DNA of 27,060 nt from JAHEJX01 sp041605955 (GTDB lineage: Bacteria; Actinomycetota; Acidimicrobiia; Spongiisociales; UBA5794). Positions 24,008 to 27,060 of the stretch are shown piece by piece. Location of the stretch: contig JBFIXI010000055.1 of the NCBI GenBank assembly GCA_041605955.1, positions 1 to 27,060 on the forward strand. Reading direction: 5' to 3'. The translations under genes and the position numbers were made by a program. The notes below the pieces were generated by a model. It did no database searches. It was not told the DNA's origin and saw only the letters and a list, made by a program, of their open reading frames with translations. Numbering within the stretch: the first letter of the stretch is position 1; every line of letters begins with the position of its first letter.

Positions 24008-24013
24008 TATAAC
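24008..24013 (+). promoter_or_regulatory. Possible -10 element (TATAAC) before the PAP2-kinase gene
   Basis: TATAAC lies 30 bp before the GTG start at 24044, a suitable distance for a short leader. No convincing -35 element sits 17 bp upstream, so the gene may instead be read from the protease promoter. Confidence 0.25.
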
Positions 24014-24043
24014 CAGGGGCACAGCAATCGGCAGGGATGCGAC

Positions 24044-25735
24044 GTGAGCGATTCGCAGACTCCTCAGTCGCGGCGGGTGCACCTGGCGCCGCCACGGGTG
24101 GGCCGGAGGCGACGGCCTTCTGGCGAGCCGTCGCCGTTGCCCCGGGAGACGCTGGCGGGATGGGGCAAGGTGTGGCTGATCCTGACGGTGGCGATGGTGC
24201 TCATCCTGCTGGGCTTGATGTCGACGTCGACCCACTTCCTGGCTTCCGGAGCCTGGTGGGACGACCTCGATCGGACGATGCTGGATTGGTTCGTTGCCGC
24301 CAGGACGGATGCTCTGGTCGAGGTTGCCAAGGTACTGCACGCGCTCACTGAGGACTGGTTCTTGAGCGTGCTGCGCTGGGGGACGATAGCTGTGCTGGCG
24401 TTTGTCAAACGGTGGCGTCACCTCGGCGTGTTTGTCGTTGCGGTGCTCGGCGCCGAAACGATCGCCGCCGGGCTGACGTGGCGGATGGCCCGGGTGCGGC
24501 CCGACGGCATCGACATCCTGACCGATTGGGCCGGCTTCACTTTCCCCTCGCTGCCCTACGTCGCCTTCATCGTCACGGTCGTTTCGATGATCTTCGCCCT
24601 CGTTGTGCCGGGGCGGCGCAGGCACCGCACCCTGCAAGTAGCGACGGTTCTGATCGTGCTCGTCGGGCTGGCGCGGATCTACCTCGGCGTAGATCGAGTG
24701 ACCGACGGCATCGGTGCCGTGATCATCGGGGTGGCGCTGCCGGTGCTGGCGTTTCGCTTCGCGGTGCCTGATGCGGTCTACCCCGTCTCCTACTCGCTCA
24801 AGAAGACGGCGCATCTGGATCTCACCGGGCGGCGGCGGGAGGCGATCTTGAACGCCTCGCGCGATCAGCTCGGGCTGGAAGCCGTCAACATCGAGCTGTT
24901 CGGCGCGGAAGGCTCCGGGGGTTCGACGCCGTTGCGCGTCCACCTGGCTTCCGGTGGGCACGTTTTCGCCAAGCTATATGCCCAGAACCATTTGCGCTCG
25001 GATCGCTGGTACAAGCTGGGCCGCTCGCTGTTGTACGGTGCCCTCGAGGACGAGGCCCCCTACCGGACGGTGCGTCAGCTCGCGGAGCACGAGGACCACA
25101 TGATGCGCCTCATGCAGGAGGCGGGCGTACCGGTTGCCCAGCCGTACGGGGTACTCGAGATCACGGCCGGTCGTGAGTACCTGATCGTGACCGAATTCAT
25201 CGACGGCGCCGAAGAGCTCAGCAAAGCCGACATCGATGAAGCGACGGTGCGGGCGGCGCTGCACGCGGTGGCTGCCATGTGGGATGCCGGGCTGGCACAC
25301 CGTGACATCAAGCCGGCCAATCTACTGGTCGCCGACCAGACGATCTATCTGATCGATCATGCCTTCGGCGAGATACGACCCACAGCATGGAGAGAGGCAG
25401 CCGACCTCGCCAACATGATTCTCACCCTCTCGCTGCGCTATCCGGCCGCCGAGGTGCATCGCATTGCCGGCGAGATCTTCACCGCGGAGGACATCGGCGA
25501 GGCGTTCGCCGTGGCCAGAGGAGTGACGATTCCGCGTGAGTTACGCAACGCAATCAAGGAGGGCGGTCGCGACGTCCTGGCGGAGAACCGGGGATTGGCG
25601 CCACCGCGACCTCCCATTGGGATTCAGCGTTGGACGCCGCGACGCATCTGGGCACTGTTGTCGGCCCTGGCAGGTGGGGTGATCCTGATTCGCTTGATCC
25701 TGCTCAACAACGAGATCGCCCGCGAGCTGCTGTGA
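24044..25735 (+). CDS. Fusion of a degenerate PAP2-like membrane domain with a RIO/Kdo-kinase-like domain
   Basis: The 563-residue protein starts at GTG 24044 behind AGGGA. Residues 40-240 form about six helices of PAP2 type, but the signature residues are gone: Thr 145 where the K of K-x6-RP belongs, PSLPY (168-172) instead of PSGH, and ARIYLGVDRVTD (210-221) with Asp in place of the catalytic His. Residues about 260-515 form a kinase of the small-molecule/RIO type. Its Lys is in HVFAKLYAQ (Lys 310), with HRDIKPANLLVA (catalytic Asp 421, Asn 426) and YLIDHAFGE (metal Asp 438). A final helix (about 535-556) returns to the membrane. The kinase looks active and the phosphatase part does not. 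The phosphorylated substrate is unknown. The stop codon overlaps the GTG start of the next gene. Confidence 0.82.
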   Translation: MSDSQTPQSRRVHLAPPRVGRRRRPSGEPSPLPRETLAGWGKVWLILTVAMVLILLGLMSTSTHFLASGAWWDDLDRTMLDWFVAARTDALVEVAKVLHALTEDWFLSVLRWGTIAVLAFVKRWRHLGVFVVAVLGAETIAAGLTWRMARVRPDGIDILTDWAGFTFPSLPYVAFIVTVVSMIFALVVPGRRRHRTLQVATVLIVLVGLARIYLGVDRVTDGIGAVIIGVALPVLAFRFAVPDAVYPVSYSLKKTAHLDLTGRRREAILNASRDQLGLEAVNIELFGAEGSGGSTPLRVHLASGGHVFAKLYAQNHLRSDRWYKLGRSLLYGALEDEAPYRTVRQLAEHEDHMMRLMQEAGVPVAQPYGVLEITAGREYLIVTEFIDGAEELSKADIDEATVRAALHAVAAMWDAGLAHRDIKPANLLVADQTIYLIDHAFGEIRPTAWREAADLANMILTLSLRYPAAEVHRIAGEIFTAEDIGEAFAVARGVTIPRELRNAIKEGGRDVLAENRGLAPPRPPIGIQRWTPRRIWALLSALAGGVILIRLILLNNEIARELL

Positions 25736-26232
25736 AGCTCCCGCTCCGCTGGTGGCTCGCGATGGCACTGGTCGTCTCCGCATGTGGGATCGAGGTGGGT
25801 GATGTGCGGGTCGGCCCGCCGCCGATCTGTGACACCACGAGTCGGGGCATGTTGATCTTGATGGCGCAGGCCGTTCCCACTGCCGAGCTGATTCCATGCT
25901 TGCAGGCCCTACCCGAGGGTTGGGTCCTGGAACGAGCCGAGATCGAGACGGGCAGCGCCGAGCTGTCCCTTGATGGAGGGCACGTCGGAGACGTCCTCGT
26001 CGAGCTGGTGCCCGAGTGCGAACCCGTCGGCCAGGAGGTAGCAGACGACGTCCCTGCAGGGGCCACCGGGTACGAGCAGCTCACCGATCGTGTCAAGAGG
26101 CGCACGGTCGTCTACCGCGGCGGATGTGTAGTCGTCGAGTCGCCCAACCGGCTGGCCGCCGGCGAGATAACTCGTGAGATCTCGTTCATCACCCGCACCC
26201 GACTCCGCCGGTTGAGCGGGCTGGATCTGTAA
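25732..26232 (+). CDS. Small lipoprotein, translationally coupled to the PAP2-kinase gene
   Basis: The 166-residue product begins at GTG 25732, inside the GTGA overlap with the stop of the kinase gene. The signal peptide ends in lipobox VVSAC (Cys 18). Four further Cys residues (PPPIC, LIPC, VPEC, RGGC) could form two disulfides outside the cell. The remainder alternates short strands (WVLERAEIETGSAELSLDGG, TVVYRGGCVVVE) without any family I recognise. The coupling suggests that it works with the membrane kinase, but the role is not visible. Confidence 0.72.
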   Translation: MKLPLRWWLAMALVVSACGIEVGDVRVGPPPICDTTSRGMLILMAQAVPTAELIPCLQALPEGWVLERAEIETGSAELSLDGGHVGDVLVELVPECEPVGQEVADDVPAGATGYEQLTDRVKRRTVVYRGGCVVVESPNRLAAGEITREISFITRTRLRRLSGLDL

Positions 26233-26335
26233 TCCGCTTCCGGTCACCGCTAGGCAGATCACCGCCCGGATCGTTACGCTCCGTAGTGGGTATGTGCCGG
26301 CCGAGTAGGCGCCGGCCCGGAAGGGAGGAGTGGAG

Positions 26336-27060
26336 ATGGCGCAATCTCGTCGTAGCGGGCTCTTACTGGCGGTGGCGCTCATCGCGTCGACGATCGTGGC
26401 ATTGGTACCCGGCGCCGCCGTCGGCAGCGGTCACGTCGAGACCCTGGAATCTTTCAGCTTTGCCGCCGGTGAGCTGCCTGAGGGTGTGACGGTGGACAAG
26501 AAGGGCAATGTCTTCTACCCGTATTCGCCGCTGGGTCAGCTGTGGAAGATCCCTCGCGGCGATGGCGAACCTGAGCTCTTCGGCCAGATCGACGGCCTGG
26601 TGGACGGCGACTTCGGCATCCTGGGGATGACGGTAGACAGGAACGGCAACGTCTATGCCGGAGTGGGCTCGGTCAATCCCGATGTCAACGGCGTGTGGAA
26701 GTTCCATCGCAAGACCGGGGAGGCGCAGCGCGTCCCCGGCACCGGCGGAGCCGGCCTTCCCAACGACGTGACGATCGATCTGCGGGGCAACCTCTACATC
26801 ACAGACTCGCTGTTCGGTCTGATCTGGGTCGTGCCCCGCGGTGGTTCGATAGAGGTGTTCCTGGACTCGCCGTTGTTGAAGGGCACCGGAGACTTAGTTC
26901 CCGGGTTCCCGATCGGAGCCAACGGCATCGAAGCTCACAAGCGGATGCTGTATGTGGGCGTCACCGAGCAAGGCTCGATCGTGACGATCCCCATCGGCAG
27001 GGACGGCGGCGCCGGTGCCGCCGAGATCTGGCACCAGGGCCCTGAGCTGTTCGGCGTCGA
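26336..27060 (+). CDS. Secreted NHL/SMP-30-like beta-propeller protein (3' end outside window)
   Basis: The first 241 residues are visible and the gene runs off the window. A signal peptide covers about residues 1-31 (MAQSRRSGLLLAVALIA, with a probable cut at AAVGS-GHV). Repeats of the type GVTVDKKGNVFYPYSP, GMTVDRNGNVYAGVGS and DVTIDLRGNLYITDSLFG are NHL/SMP-30-like blade starts (x-x-x-D-x-x-G-N-x-Y). The ribosome binding site GGGAGGAG before ATG 26336 is strong. Relatives include sugar-lactone hydrolases and adhesion or signal propellers. No catalytic residues can be assigned from the partial sequence. Confidence 0.75.
   Translation, partial: MAQSRRSGLLLAVALIASTIVALVPGAAVGSGHVETLESFSFAAGELPEGVTVDKKGNVFYPYSPLGQLWKIPRGDGEPELFGQIDGLVDGDFGILGMTVDRNGNVYAGVGSVNPDVNGVWKFHRKTGEAQRVPGTGGAGLPNDVTIDLRGNLYITDSLFGLIWVVPRGGSIEVFLDSPLLKGTGDLVPGFPIGANGIEAHKRMLYVGVTEQGSIVTIPIGRDGGAGAAEIWHQGPELFGV

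Noticed and set aside
23810..24961. 383-codon minus-strand frame opposite the protease and kinase genes
   Set aside because: Low-complexity His/Arg/Gln/Pro composition, no start signal, and it is explained by the plus-strand genes.

Overview
The window is GC-rich DNA with densely packed genes on both strands. It has several 1-4 bp stop/start overlaps, GTG starts, and lipoproteins whose lipobox is followed by a Thr/Ser-rich linker. Together with ABC-2 type exporters, GT4 glycosyltransferases, a DUF4287-like protein and a FAS1-like (HTD2-type) hydratase, this fits an actinobacterial chromosome. An Acidimicrobiia-like or other uncultured actinobacterial lineage is my guess, not something the sequence proves. 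I see no rRNA, tRNA, CRISPR array, insertion sequence or prophage gene.

Layout. 1-87: possible 3' end of an unidentified gene. 243-3379 (+): a three-gene operon of an exported, membrane-anchored NEW3-type protein, an ABC ATPase and an ABC-2 permease, closed by a perfect 14-bp hairpin at 3403-3437. 3501-8390: a carbohydrate island with a GT4 glycosyltransferase (+), then a GH130-type glycosidase/phosphorylase, a six-hairpin (alpha/alpha toroid) protein and a second GT4 enzyme, all three on the minus strand. 8674-10599 (+): two lipoproteins, one FN3 plus F5/8C-like and one a seven-blade propeller. 10655-10996 (-): a small membrane protein with a zinc-ribbon-like tail. 11167-12228 (+): an S58 (DmpA-type) self-processing aminopeptidase. 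12256-12894 (-): a LuxR-type regulator with a degenerate receiver. 13032-13154 (+): a 40-residue Lys/Ala/Pro-rich basic protein with a strong terminator. 13407-14981 (+): a DUF4287/AHSA1-like protein and a MaoC/HTD2-type hydratase. 15003-16872 (-): a small membrane protein, an ABC ATPase and an ABC-2 permease. 17038-18065: a GNAT acetyltransferase and an SRPBCC protein whose convergent stop codons share one CTAG. 18167-21725 (+): an SLC13-type anion transporter with an extra N-terminal domain, and an orphan lipoprotein. 21763-22656 (-): a PAP2 phosphatase. 22821-26232 (+): a site-2 protease with CBS domains, then a fusion of a degenerate PAP2 domain with an apparently intact small-molecule-type kinase, translationally coupled to a small lipoprotein. 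26336-end (+): a secreted NHL/SMP-30-like propeller, cut by the window edge.

Most of the content serves the cell envelope: two separate ABC-2 exporters, an envelope or storage glycan island, at least four lipoproteins, two PAP2-type membrane proteins, an intramembrane protease and an anion transporter. The most unusual item is the PAP2-kinase fusion at 24044-25735. All three PAP2 signature motifs have lost their key residues, while the kinase motifs (Lys, HRD, Asn, Asp) are kept. The GT4/GH130/toroid island, the pseudo-receiver regulator, the tandem-repeat leader on the GNAT enzyme and the tiny basic protein are also worth a look.
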